A model generated the notes under the pieces. It searched no databases. It was not told the origin of the DNA and saw only the letters and a list, made by a program, of their open reading frames with translations. Below are positions 48,658 through 60,825 of a DNA stretch of 64,000 bases, piece after piece. This stretch comes from Antrodiella citrinella (taxonomy: Eukaryota; Basidiomycota; Agaricomycetes; Polyporales; Steccherinaceae): positions 166,740 through 230,739 of the forward strand of contig SGPM01000009.1 in NCBI GenBank assembly GCA_004802725.1, given 5' to 3'. Each line of letters starts with the position of its first letter. Positions within the stretch are counted from its first letter, which is position 1. A program made the translations under genes and the position numbers.

Positions 48658-49770
48658 ACTGCGAAGGCCTAGATGTTTGTGTCTACGAATACACACGAAG
48701 GTGACGTGTCGTAGAAATGAGTGCTTTATTCCTTGTCTCTCTAATGACATGGGTTGGGACTTTATCCACTTTGTCATGACCCATCTTTCGACCGTAGTCT
48801 GTGCCAATTTGGAAATTGCATTCCAAACAGGGAAGGACGCTGGAAGCCCTGTTCAGTGTTCAGCCGTGATATGTTCACCACATTAGATATGTAACTGGAG
48901 AGAAGGATAATCTCGCCGACGACAACATGTTTCTAGTGTTCAGTATCCAGCATCCTCTTCCTCTTCACTCGGGGACCAGCCTTCTCAAGATCCCATTGTG
49001 ATTCGAGGCCCTCGGGGCTCCGACATCAGCCGCCCGGTATCTTTTTATGCTTAGAGTCTATTAGTTGAAGTTAGAGGTTGTTTACTCTTTTCATTCGGGT
49101 TGAAAGGTCCCCGAATGGCCCCGAACAGCTCTGAACACACATGATAACCACTATAGTCTGCTACTATGGCTTACCGTGCCGATCTGACTTCAGTACAAGA
49201 TCCAGTACGCTCTTTTGCCATTGACAGGTCTGATAGGCCCATCTAGAGTTTCCCCACAACCTTCCGTCATTCGGCGAGACGATCCAGCCCTCGCGCAAAT
49301 GCGTTTATTGGTAGGCTTTTGAAGGTCTGGATTCTCCAAGGATCCTCTATGACAAGTTCGTCATTTGTTTCCATGTCTGCCATCCCTCGTCAATGAACAG
49401 CCTTCTCGCCATTCGGCTACCTCCTCCATGTCTTGTCAGCTCCTCTCCGGGGATTCACCCGGCCCTCATCGACAGCCCAGAGCGTCGTGAACAGTACTCT
49501 GAACCTAGCCGTCCAGTGCAACTCTGGATCTTACCTCTAGCCTGGTCTTGCCTGCGCACCGTAGCGTTTCGCCTCGGTCTCGACGATGTGCTGTGGAGTA
49601 TCCACCGGTTCCGTCGCCCGTAATGACATTTTACTCGTCGTCCTGCCCAGGTATAAGACAGGGATATGTTTGAACGCAAAGCTCCACAGATCATACCTGT
49701 ATAGTCCCGCCAACTGCTCTGGAATCAATATCTGACTCTCCTCCATCCACTCTAAACCACCATATCAGTC
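48658..49770. other. Intergenic, about 1.1 kb
   Basis: No gene supported. Short frames in all phases, none with a motif. The 3' part is the promoter side of the cyclin gene. Confidence 0.4.
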
Positions 49771-50925
49771 ATGACATCCATACATCCCCATAGCTTGATT
49801 GAAGCCTCAAGCCATTCCGCTGCTCTTATGGAGCTTCTCGAGGTCAATCCCGAATGTACCCGCACCTTCATCGGTGTGTTTTTAAAGTTTGGTCTCCTGT
49901 GAACAAGTTCCTGAACGTGTTCTCTGCTTGTAGAGTACATTGTCAATCGTGTCATAGAGACCGCTCGCCTTGCGCTTGATAAAGACGCGTCCACTTCCAG
50001 GGGTCGTTCATCATCTCGTCAAGGAGGACCGGAGAACTTGACGAAATTCGTGCTCCGAGCTCTCTATATGTCCGACACCCAAGTCCCAGTACTCCTCGTC
50101 GCTCTCGTTTACATTGAGAGAGCAAAACCCTATCTGCACATCTCACAAGAGTGGTGGGCACACGAGCGAGTGTTCCTGGGAGCCCTCATCTGCGCACACA
50201 AAGTAAGTACCAATCCCCGCATTCTTCAGTAACTCGCCGTTGACCTGCTTCTCATTCAGTATGTAAATGATGTCACCATCAAAAACCCACATTGGTCCAT
50301 ATGCAGTGGTATCTTCAGCTCTAGGGACGTTGGACGGGTCGAGCGCGAGTTCCTCCAAGTCTTAGACTACAAGCTTGGAATCACAGAATCCGACATTCTG
50401 GTCCACTACGCGCCCATCATGGCACTCACCGCCCCAGAACGATCCCATTCCGCTCGCGCTCAGACCCCCATATGCCCTGAGGCTCCCATATCTCATTGGG
50501 ACGCTGAGACAGACTCCAGCGACGACGACGATGGGTCGTCTTCTGCTTCATCATGCGCGTCGTCCTCATCACCAAACACACCTGCTGACGTTCAAATGGA
50601 AGCGTCCAACTCATACGTCAACATCCCCAGCCACCCTCATTTGCCCCTTCCGTGCTGCCCACCCGAAGCCGATCCACGGGAACCCGCTGCATCCCGTCGG
50701 AAGACCTATCACCCTCTGTCTGCGGCGCTGAAGCTCCTGCACGCTTTCCCCATGCACCATGCACCGTCACACCGTGTTGAGCTGCCAGTGAACGCATCGG
50801 CTGCGCCGCCAACGGCAGTGTGCCTGGCTACTCCCCTATCTCCAATGGCTCTGGAGTCGTCACCGGCTTTAGAGTCCCATCATGACATCCTAGTGACGGC
50901 ACGATTTGAGCGAGCGTTCTGTTAG
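49771..50925 (+). CDS. Cyclin, PCL/Pho80-like, 345 aa
   Basis: Exons 49771-49873, 49934-50202 and 50260-50925 sum to an exact frame. The cyclin box covers about residues 60-160: LTKFVLRALYMSDTQVPVLL, VALVYIERAKPYL, ERVFLGALICAHKYVNDVTI, KNPHWSICSGIFSSRDVGRV, EREFLQVLDYKLGITESDIL. This spacing is that of PCL-type cyclins, which pair with Pho85/Cdk5-class kinases and act in morphogenesis, metabolism or phosphate sensing. The C-terminal half is Ser/Asp- and Pro/His-rich and disordered, with PEST-like composition suggesting rapid turnover. Partner kinase not in the window. Confidence 0.9.
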
Positions 50926-51070
50926 GGTGGAGGAGTCATTCAGTTGGCGGTTGAATTCGTACAAGGTTCGGAGTTCATGATACCACAATATTCAAGTGAT
51001 ACCTTAAACGCTTGTAGACATTTATTATCCTGCATTGTACTAGCCCTTATATTGTTAGCCTATCAAAAGT

Positions 51071-52181
51071 TTATGAGACACCTGGAACGAGTTTAGTGAG
51101 AACAGTACAGCCAGCCTCATTCTGACAAGGCAATGTACGTCCTAGATTCTTCGCGATGGGGCCTAAAGATTATCTAACGTTTAGAGTATGCCGACATTCT
51201 CGGACGGAAGTGCACTCACCGGTAGGACCCGAAGCGAAGAGACACGCTTCCGGGGAATCACAGAATTGCCCGTGCTCCCCTACAGGATATTGTTCGTCTC
51301 CCCACATGCCTTGGAAGTCCAACCAACCGGTTCCTTCATCATCAAACGACTCCTCCAGTGCACCAACGTTACGCCCACCAGCGATGCTAAACGCCTGCGT
51401 GGCATTATCGAACCAGTATCCTCTGAAGTTGAGGGTGACATCCCACAGAGCGCCACTATCCGTGCGGTCGTCTAGTGTATTGTTGGTCCCGTGCAAATGG
51501 TCTCCTGGGGTAGCGTAGTTGGCGTGCGAGCCGCCGGCAATGAACGTCGTCGCGCGGCCACGAGTAAGAGTCGTGATATTGTACTGGATGGCTTCGCCTG
51601 AAGCGTGAGCAGAGATGTAGAGGACGGAAGGAGCTCCGTCCACGAAGCGGACCATGGAATGCTCCCAGTCTCCGATGTGGCTGCCTGGAGGATGACCAGG
51701 TCCCTGTGCATGTTAAATGTCAGATCGGTGGCGATAAGGAGGTATGAGGAAGACGCACATTGTTTCCCTCGTCAAAAGAATAGAAGTAAAAATAGAACGC
51801 ATCCACGATGCCCCCACTCTTCTCTACCGCGATGATCGTGACAGGAGCGACGGTGTATCCGATTTCGTTGGGCTTGTTGAAGGTAGAGTTCATCCATGCA
51901 GGTGAATCCTCCACGGGATCTTTCGACGTCAGAAAGACATCGGCTCCTAAGTGACCAATGGTCTGGAACGTCACTGAGTTGGCGATCCTGGTGAAGTTGA
52001 TCTCTGGGACGACATGGGTGAGGTGGGCGGAGATATCGGCGGGCATGGCTTGTTCTTGAGACCATAGATGGGAGATCGGTGCGAAATTAAGCGCATAGTC
52101 CGGTAAAGGTTTGGCTTCAACCTGGACAAAAAGCAGAGAAATACAGGAGATGGACACCAGGGAGGAGAATGTATGATGCAT
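51071..52181 (-). CDS. Secreted Vps62-related protein, 325 aa
   Basis: Exons 52181-51759, 51703-51220 and 51141-51071 sum to an exact frame. An N-terminal signal peptide (HTFSSLVSISCISLLFVQVE) leads to the Vps62-family core: PDYALNFAPISHLWSQEQAM, then PADISAHLTHVVPEINF, IVDAFYFYFYSFDEGNN, HIGDWEHSMVRFVDGAPSVL, YISAHASGEAIQYN, FIAGGSHANYATPGDHLHG, LDFQGMWGDEQYP. The GDWEH and GSHANY motifs are the conserved signatures. The family name comes from a yeast vacuolar-sorting protein, but many fungal members are secreted or vacuolar and biochemically uncharacterised. Cysteines near the end (CDSPEACLF, LPCQNEAGC) could form disulphides, in line with secretion. Confidence 0.88.
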
Positions 52182-52963
52182 CGTAGCGACACGAGCACCT
52201 GAAGAGGTCGACTTTGCGAAGTGGTCCTGGTGTTTCTTGGTGTATTGCAATCTATTTAAGAGAACCAACAATGCACACGCGTGCTTCCTTGTCATTCCAC
52301 AATACCGTCGGAAATAGGAGACAAATGTGACCATCGAATCCAAAGGGGAGTCGCGAACGTGCCACAGGTTTTCCACGCAGACAATTCCGGCTATGAAGTG
52401 GAGAACTCTCAATTGCAACCCGCAGGGTCATGTTCATGTGTTGCAGAAGCTTTACGACGTGACGAAACCCACAGCCTTCAGTTAATAAATGTGTCTGAAA
52501 AAAATGCAGAAGGACACATGCTTGTATGTCTTGTTGAAACCAGTCAGAAAAATCGACAGGATACTACATGATGTTAAACGCACCGCAGAAGCCGCATATT
52601 GCCGTCAATGTTAAACATCGTTGGCTTTTCAATGCAACATGAAATCGCCAATTTGAAGCTTGAAGGCCAACGCCCAATTAGATGAAGTGGAAGTTGATTT
52701 TGACCACCTGGAGGCTGGAGGCTACGTCGCTCTGGTGCAACCGTCGTCAACTTGTGATATTACGCGACCGTGACACCACGCGTCGGTATCACAGACTGTG
52801 ACGGAAAGGCGCTTAGATTTTTATGCTCTCTTCCTCGTCGTTCGGAATCTCTGAAATTTCAACGTTGTGTGGCGTCTACGTCGTCCGGAACTGCTTGCTG
52901 TACTCGGGATATTCTTTGTCACCGCATATTTTGGTACCAACGACTTAGGAAATCGCACCTGTT
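52182..52963. other. Divergent intergenic region
   Basis: Between the Vps62-like ATG (minus) and the ATRIP-like ATG (plus). No gene or repeat recognised. Confidence 0.4.
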
Positions 52964-55900
52964 GATGTCCGACGACTCTTACTTCGACGATGATTTTGTA
53001 TTGGATGACAGCCTCATCGCGGTTTTAGATGCTGAGGAGGAGAGATTCCAGACGACACAGGCCCCGCCTACCAAACGAGGTCCTGCTCGAAGTAACCCGC
53101 CACCACCCAAGAAGCAGAAGACACACCACAACCAGCCCTCAGGTTCAGTGGACGAGTACGGAGACTTACCAGAGATATCTATTCAAGGAGATGGTACCTA
53201 TGGCGTTGCGGCTGTAGCTGGCAGCTCTAAACTCGTCAATGCCAACTCTAATGACCGTCCTGCTATCCCGTCATCCAGAGCGCCAGTCAAGCCGGTGTCT
53301 GCAGGGCCATCGGCCAGTACCTCAGCATCCGTCAGGAGGCAGCAGAATCCTAGTCGAGTCGTCTCCGAACAACACGGCGCACAAAGAACGCAACTACCTG
53401 CACCTACGTCGAGTGGATCCACATCTCATAAGCCACCGCCGCTACAACCACCTCCGAAGCCTCGATCGTCGAATGCACAGCAAGCCTATCATGTTCCTAG
53501 TCAGGGCCGAGTGGAGCAGAGGACAGATTTGAGCGAGCTGCGAGATCGAGTTGATAATGTGCGTACCTCTCGGCACTTCACATCTATATGCATCTTGAGT
53601 ATCGGTTTCTACAGCCGCGTCCCCCTTCGAGGAGAACTTCAGGAGGGGAATCATCTGTGCAGAAAGGGTTAGGCAACGCAGTCTCGACCAGTTCCAACAC
53701 AATGGGCGGGTATCCTGTCTCCCAACGCTTCGCGGCAAGTCAGTCACGTTCGACAATGGATGTACAGGAGAAGGCAGAACAAACTCTTCGGACAGAGTTG
53801 AACATTCTGCGGACTCAGATGGAAGAGGTAGGAGATCTCGTCAAATTAGTGACGAAGGGTGGCACTAATATGTGATTGCAGCTGAACAGGAAGCAAACTG
53901 AGGATCAAGCAGCACTGAAGCAAGCTCGTGATGCTCGCTTTGCCAAGGATGGAGAAGTCAGCATATTGCGGAACAACATCGAGAAGGTGTGCTCAACGCT
54001 ACATATTGCTCATGGCTTCTTATCATTTTCGCAGATCAATCATCAGCATGCCGCCGAGTTGGCTAAGCTCACTGCAGCGAAAGAGATCGCTGAATCCATG
54101 CAGGCTCAATTACGACAGCAAATGAGGGAAGAGATTGACCGGGTTAAGACGCAATACGCTTTCAGGGTATATTATTACTTTTGTTTACCACAATTCTGTA
54201 ATACTCAATATGCACGCAGCAACACGAAATGGAGGCAGCTGTTCGTAGGACTCCACTTGCCTTGCGCGGAAGTAAGATCAATGGACAAAGTACGATATCC
54301 TCGCCTACAGCATCCTCGCAGATGAGGCAATGGAATGCGGGACCATCCGCTATTACGCAGACGCCTCGCAAACCCAGATTTGCACCGGACAGTCCCAAAG
54401 CGCAACGTATTCGAAATGTCGCTGCCCATGAGAAATTCGTCGGTCTGCCGGGCTTCCAAAGCGGGTTCGATTCAACGCCGCTCAAGAACAAGGGGAAAGG
54501 GAAAGAACGCGCCCGCGAGCTTCCGGCCGACGACGTCTTTCTTCGACCTGCGCCAGTCCTCGTGTCGCCTCCGAGCAGCCCCCCGAGAGCTTCAGCCGAC
54601 TCTCGCGGTAGTGGTGATGTCGCCATGGTCGATGCCGTGCCATTCCCCTCAGCCGACTTGCAGAAACCTCCTGGCTTGTCGATTCCGCCGGCATCAAATC
54701 AGAATGCAGACGTTGAGATGAGTGATACCGAAAAGACCAAAGGCGAGTCAATTCAAGAGAGCCTTACCGTCGTCGAGCCTCCCGACTGGAAAGAAGAAGT
54801 AAGTGTCCCAAACACGTCCCAAATAATTCGGTTGACTGACGAAATGCAGCTACAACACATCATATTCACGCATCATCCGCGTTCAAGGCCGTCTCAACTC
54901 ACTTTCCATCTTGCGATCAACACATCTATTCCTGCTTCAGATTTAGACCAGACTGTCGTGTTTACAGCTTCCTCTAGACGTCTGCTAGAGGCATTGGGTG
55001 CATCATCCTCGTTAATCGACTGGAACGCTCATCTCAGAGTCATCTCAACTTCCCTTATCTCAATGGCTCATGCTCTAGCTCTCTCAAACTCAGTAAGTGC
55101 TGACATCGCGTTCTCACTCTCTGTTCTCACTCGTTCTCACCAGATCATTGCCGTTACTGCTCTCCTTGGACTCATACGGACGCTAGCATACTCCATTCCC
55201 TCATTCACCGCTTCTTTGCTATCACTATCATCGGTCGCGGAGGATGGTAGTCCGGAAGTCATGACGACGCTCCGTGACATTGTAAAACTACACCTAAACC
55301 CGGCGAAGAAGCATTTGTCTGTGGAAGAATCCATCGATATTGGTTCTGAAGTCACGAATCTATTGGAGACACTATGTTGGAGCGCGCCCGATTACCTCGT
55401 TCCAAAGCATGTGCTTGTCTTGCCTATAATCTACGATGTTTGACTGACTTCATTTTAGTCTGGCGGCCATGCTTTCCGATCATGACGTTCTTATGATGAT
55501 GATTTCCCCTGCACAACCAACCAAGACACTCGTACAGGTCACTCGTGCCCTGGCCTTCCTTGCTTCACGTACGTTAACAGTGCCCATCATTCCTGAGCTA
55601 TGATTGACACACGCGACAGAGCCGACTTTGTATAAACACTTTTTATTTGCGCCTAGAGATGTGGATGCCAACCCGGGTGAAGATGAATTTCACTGGACAC
55701 CACAGATTGAGCAACTGGCGGCTTATCTTATTCGTGACGGACCAGAGGTATGATGTATTATTTTTTTTGCTCTCGGTGTCGTACGCTGAGCTGACTTGCT
55801 TCCTGGTAGGTTTTGGAGCTGCAAGAGAATGTACTGGCGTTCATTGCTACTCTCTCGACCGCTCATCCAGACGCGTTGACCATTGTCTCTGGGTCAAACA

Positions 55901-56501
55901 CGCTAATACCGGGTATGATTGTCTTTCTCAGCAACATCTCGTCGCCACTATGGGAAGACGACGACGACCTTATGTCTTCTCCTGAACGCGTTACGACGTA
56001 CGTCTGAAGTCTCATCTGCATCGCGGTTGTCACAAACCTGATTCCATCCACATCTACAGATTGGTCCGTTTGATTGTCCGCACGATGACGCTTCTATACT
56101 ACATGATCTGCTCCCGTTCACCGAAGTACAACCTCGCGCGCAGGCTTCAGATAGCGAAGCACCATGTGGCCCATCGTACCTTCAATACCCTCGACCACGC
56201 CTTCATGGTCACATTCGGCAGGTTTAGCTTCGCGGACGCACCGGAGTGGATTGACGATGCGGGAAAGGCGCATCTAGAGGGGTTGTCGGGTGAGTTTTGC
56301 CTTGTCAGCGCGGACGATTGTGGCTGACTTCTTGGACGACTTGAAGGCATGGCGCGGCAGGTTCTTGAACTTGTTGTGGACGGGCCAGAGCTCGAGTTGA
56401 TCTGGGGGTCATTCCAGCCAGATCCGGAGGGATCGAAGAAGGCTCCGATTGACCTTGAAGAAGACGAGGAAATGCTCATGGACCAGGTCATTGATTCTTG
56501 A
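52964..56501 (+). CDS. DNA-damage checkpoint protein, ATRIP/Rad26/Ddc2-like
   Basis: Partner that brings ATR/Mec1-class kinase to RPA-coated single-stranded DNA. ATG at 52964 opens an acidic start (MSDDSYFDDDFVLDDSLIAV), which is followed by a long Ser/Pro/Lys linker (PTKRGPARSNPPPPKKQKTH). Then comes a coiled coil over several exons: EKAEQTLRTELNILRTQMEE, LNRKQTEDQAALKQARDARF, AKDGEVSILRNNIEK and MREEIDRVKTQYAFR. The KDGEVSILR run is the family's hallmark. A second disordered part holds PRKPRFAPDSP. The C-terminal half is a helical-repeat domain (LVRLIVRTMTLLYYMICSRS, ARRLQIAKHHVAHRTFNTLD), ending in an acidic tail DLEEDEEMLMDQVIDS. The N-terminal acidic stretch may be the RPA-binding site, by analogy. 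About 13 exons. Confidence 0.85.
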
Positions 56502-59000
56502 TTAACTGCTGTAATGGGCTCATGGCCCGAAATCAAATAACCTTGTCAACGCAGTATTGCAGTTCACAGGCTGCCACGTATGGTCGGGGGTTAGTACAGC
56601 ATTCCAGACATGGTCGATGTTCTGTGAGGTTCTTTCGGGCTCTTAAAACATTCCAAGCCCTCACCCCCAGTGAAAACCGGCGAATGTCCCAGTATTTACT
56701 AGCATCTGAGACATCCGTTGACGCTCGTCTCATCATTTCAGAGCATTTTTGAGCGCATTCCACTCGTAGCTTTGCCCCGGTATGAATATGCATATGTTGT
56801 ACACATGGTGGGAGATGTTTCATTTGATGCAACGAAGTGCAACGTGAGATAGATTTTCAGAGAGCTCTGCTCTCTTCCGGCCGGTCTCTCTCTTGTTGTA
56901 AGTTGGTCTTCTTCCCGGGACTCGGATTCGGTTCCTCTCTCTGAGTCTGCCACGGTGACAGTGCCACCCGGCGCATATCGACGTGGCACTTGTCTGTTTC
57001 TTTCATTAACACACCAACCACGCTCAGCGACTACGCTCCCCGCTGAGCATCCTCTAGTTCTGTATACTGTTCTATACACCTTACGCGTACCTCGCCCTAT
57101 CCGTACCTCGCCCTATCATCGTCGTCAGCACGACGTGGGCCGTGTCCTTCGTGCGGACGACTTCAGAATCCCTGCCAGCACCAACTGTGATTACACAATT
57201 CTCGTACAAAAGGTGAGCACACCTAGTCACAGCTGCCTCATCTACGTGGAGACGTATGCCCGCTCACATTATCAGTGGTAGTAGGCGAGTGTCAGTCATT
57301 GATCTGCCACTGGCAGTACCGACGCTACGCCGCTCAGGCTCATGCGCAGTAGTAAGCGAAAATTACCATGACACTGTCAATAGAGTGGCACACCGACGAC
57401 CGTATACGGCGCAAGGAGGACACGCCGTAGTCGGTTTCGGTTTCGACGCCGGTTTGCAGCTTGTTTGATGCAGCTATTTTGAAGGTCGTGGTCCGAAACT
57501 CATTTGGTGAGTTTTCTTTGGACCATTCGTTTTGCTAATTGATCAATGGAGTTGGCAGGTGCACCTGCGGTGGTGGGTGCCAGTGACGCCCTGCTACTGG
57601 TGCGGCGGCGGTCGACACCACCTCCGACTCATCTCATCGCGTTTAGCGGCGGTATCGTACCATCACTCCCTTTAGGATAATGAGAATTCGGGTACGTACG
57701 AAACCCGCTGGGACCATCCGAGTCGATATCCTTACAGTCGACATCCTTCCAGGCTTGGTCTCTGGAACATCTAGCACGCAATACCACTTCTTTATGTGGA
57801 TTCCGCGAAAAAGACCTGTCCCGTTGGTGGGCCATCGCGATAGCCTAGTATCAATTTCACGCGTACAACTTGGTAAGGTTTCGAGGTTAAGTTCTCTCAT
57901 TTAATTTTGATCTCATTTCGAGAACAGCCTCTTCGAGTGGTATGCGCGTTCAATGTGCCAACTCGAAGTGAGTAAATCCCTCCTGCCATCTTCCGGGATT
58001 CTTCCCAGTACCACGACTGATAAACAACTCCGAGTCGCAGTACATACATGGTCCAGCAATACCAACACGCGACGAAGCTCGTAGCTCCAAACTGGTTCGG
58101 AAGGGCAGCACTCCCGAGTCCACCAGCATCGCTATTCTCCGGCGTGCTGATCAGTATACAGCCCATCACCGCCGTCATTCCACCGAAATCGTCGTCGTCC
58201 AACGAGGGGAACATACTATACCGTCGGCAGACAGTGGCGAACACGTAGGCCACCTGTTTGAATTCGAACTCGAGACCGTGACACTGTCGCCTTCAAGTTC
58301 GTCTCGGGCGTGGGATTCCGGCGAATAGCTACGTGCGCCACATGTTGTTTTTTCGCAACAGATGTGGGCTTTCTGCGTGTCGGGGCATATGCTGTTGTCT
58401 AAAAATGCCAATGTACCTAGTATTACGAATCTGCGATCAATACGAATTATTTTCATGATTTTTAAATGGAGGGAAATGGCAGGAAATGCATAGCATGCAG
58501 TGTGGGTTGTAGGTATAGGTGCTACGCAGACAAATGTGGACAAATGATCTGAAGTGAAAACGACTATGTCATAGCATATTCCAGCAGCTGGACGCGGAAA
58601 TTTCGAGTTCTCAGATGGTCGGAGCTGCTCTCAAATGAGACTTTGTCCCTTTTTTTTGGGTCAGAGCATGTGCTGTCATGTTATTGGTGTTTTAGTTTGA
58701 TCAGATGGCTGGACATGCTGGGACATGCGCGGGTTTCCACTGGGAATATTGAACAACTACCAACTTGACCACCAACGATTAATGTCAGCGTCTTGTGCCA
58801 TGGAGCGCGACGGTCCGATTCAGCAAGGAAAGCGCAAACGAGATGTAACCACCGTGTCCAGGCCGAGCAACTCGGTTCAACTGTTACCCTACCCACTTCC
58901 AGTGCTAGACCTGCAAACTTGAACTTGTTGGGGCCATGGAGCTGTTACTTTCGCGGGCTACTGAGGCTGTTGAACTCCCTTCATCTGTTTGTACGTTTTT
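56502..59000. other. Gene-poor stretch, about 2.5 kb
   Basis: No gene supported. Holds an exact 16-bp tandem duplication (unit CGTACCTCGCCCTATC, 57086-57101 and 57102-57117). Open frames at 57256-57468 (plus) and 57897-58253 (minus) have no recognisable motif. The right part leads into the palindrome. Confidence 0.4.
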
Positions 59001-59371
59001 TTTGACGGCCCGTATTGGACATAAATGCAATGTTATGACCCAGTGTAGTCAGATAATGGTGTATCACTGTGAATTGTCATGATTCCTCGTGAACCCTCGG
59101 GATTCATCGGGATTCATCGGGATTCATGATTATGACATTGTTACGCCCTGATCCTGTTGCTGTGTCCTCATGAATCCCGATGATTTCATCATCGGGATTC
59201 ATGAGGACACAGCAACAGGATCAGGGCGTAACAATGTCATAATCATGAATCCCGATGAATCCCGATGAATCCCGAGGGTTCACGAGGAATCATGACAATT
59301 CACAGTGATACACCATTATCTGACTACACTGGGTCATAACATTGCATTTATGTCCAATACGGGCCGTCAAA
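59001..59371. repeat. Perfect 371-bp palindrome (184-bp arms, 3-base centre)
   Basis: 59001-59184 and 59188-59371 are exact reverse complements around the centre TTC at 59185-59187. Outer ends read TTTGACGGCCCGTATTGGAC. Each arm holds three head-to-tail copies of the 10-mer GGGATTCATC (the third ending GGGATTCATG) and, nearer the centre, its reverse complement, so an arm can also fold on itself. No ORF. Fits a fully palindromic miniature inverted-repeat transposon or hairpin-RNA source; an assembly or cloning foldback is the main alternative. No target-site duplication was found in the flanks. Confidence 0.9.
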
Positions 59372-60825
59372 CTAGAGGGTTGAACTGTAGCTTCGCTTCG
59401 AACACAGACTTTAGCCCTGTCTCTTCGTGTGTGAACTCTTTCCCTTTTCCGTGTGCGTTAGCGCTTGCCGCGAACTTGAACGTCACAGTCAGCGTTTGCC
59501 AGTGATACGCGACCTCATGCCGAATACTGCCGAACTCCGCTGAGACAGAGCCTCGTCGTTGTGTAACGAGTTTCAAAGCTTCATCTTGTGGATCTCATTA
59601 TGCGACCTGAAATGGCACGTCTGCTATACGTCCTTATGCTGAAATTATTTAATGAACTCGAACATAGGTCCAAGGCAGTGGCTTGAGTCCATGATCACTG
59701 TGTGGACGTCTCGCTGTGTGTTCGCCTCCAAAACACAGAGCGCAAAACGCATGGATTGACTCGCAAGCGGGAAGGCCCGTCAAACAGGAACTTGTGTCCC
59801 CAGTGGACAGCATCCTTGCCTCCCGTACTTCATCTGGTCGCGAGACGGCAAATCCGCCTCATCAACCTCCCTATTCGCCCCTCCACCCTATGTGCCCAGC
59901 CATTCCCCATTTTCTGCATAAACTACCTCCCACCCAGTCTCTCGTTGTTCGCAGTGGCCCATACAAATTGGCTACTATGTACAAGTCATGCTTCGCGCGG
60001 GGCACCGTCCCCGCCAGCGAGGCACTGCCCTGTTATTCGTGATGAATGCCTCGTTCCGCGCAAAATCGTACCCGCGGGCCGCGCCTGAACGTATTGCTAT
60101 GTTCAACATGAATCTAGGTAAGAGGGACATAGTCCCTGCCTCTGTTGGTGTTTTCGCAGAACTTGCACCGGATGTCTAGGTGCGCTGAGACGAAGGCAAG
60201 ACCCTGTTTGGGTACGTACGACAAGCATTTCATGTCCATTGTAGACACGAAGGATTCTGACTGTTTATGCTGATGTGCCGAACGGCGGAGTTTCTCGCTT
60301 AACCACGAAGGCTGTAGATAGTCACAGAGACACAGACTAGTCACGAGTTTATATGCGTACAATTGCAAAGGGTATTTTCGACTGATGCAGGGCCAGAGGG
60401 GCAATCGATAGTATGTTCTTGTCGTACTGGTAGCAAGGTCATTCTGGGAGACCATATACTTTTTTGCTATAGATTGTGACGGAGACATTGTGACGGAGAC
60501 CCTGGCTTGAAGCTTGATAAATCCAATTGTTACGACATAACGCGACGCATCCTCCTCCCGGTATGTCAGAAATATGACACCCGTGGGCCATGGATAGTGA
60601 TGTACCAGGAGGATGACAAGAATTAGCATGGGTCCATGGGAGGAGTGGCGTAGGAGGAACGTTCAACGCGCAAGAGTGACATTCGTACGGTGACAAAACG
60701 CGCTTGTGACCCAGCACGTTTGCGTAAGACCGGTCCGCCCTGGGCCCGGTAGTCCGCCCTTCCTCCTCATCCTCGGGCTCCACGTTTCCTCCCTCCCCTC
60801 CTCCCTCCTCCAAAGACTCGCAAGG
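59372..60825. other. Intergenic, about 1.45 kb
   Basis: No gene supported. An open frame at 59702-60088 lacks motifs. A 14-bp near-tandem (ATTGTGACGGAGAC twice, about 60474-60501) is present. The last 100 bp before the dioxygenase are a strong pyrimidine tract, a common core-promoter/leader feature in filamentous fungi. Confidence 0.4.

Noticed and set aside
57086..57117. 16-bp tandem pair considered as start of a satellite
   Set aside because: Only two copies, no extension.
59702..60088. 128-aa open frame, plus strand
   Set aside because: No motif, atypical composition, no splice partners; likely chance ORF in the dioxygenase upstream region.
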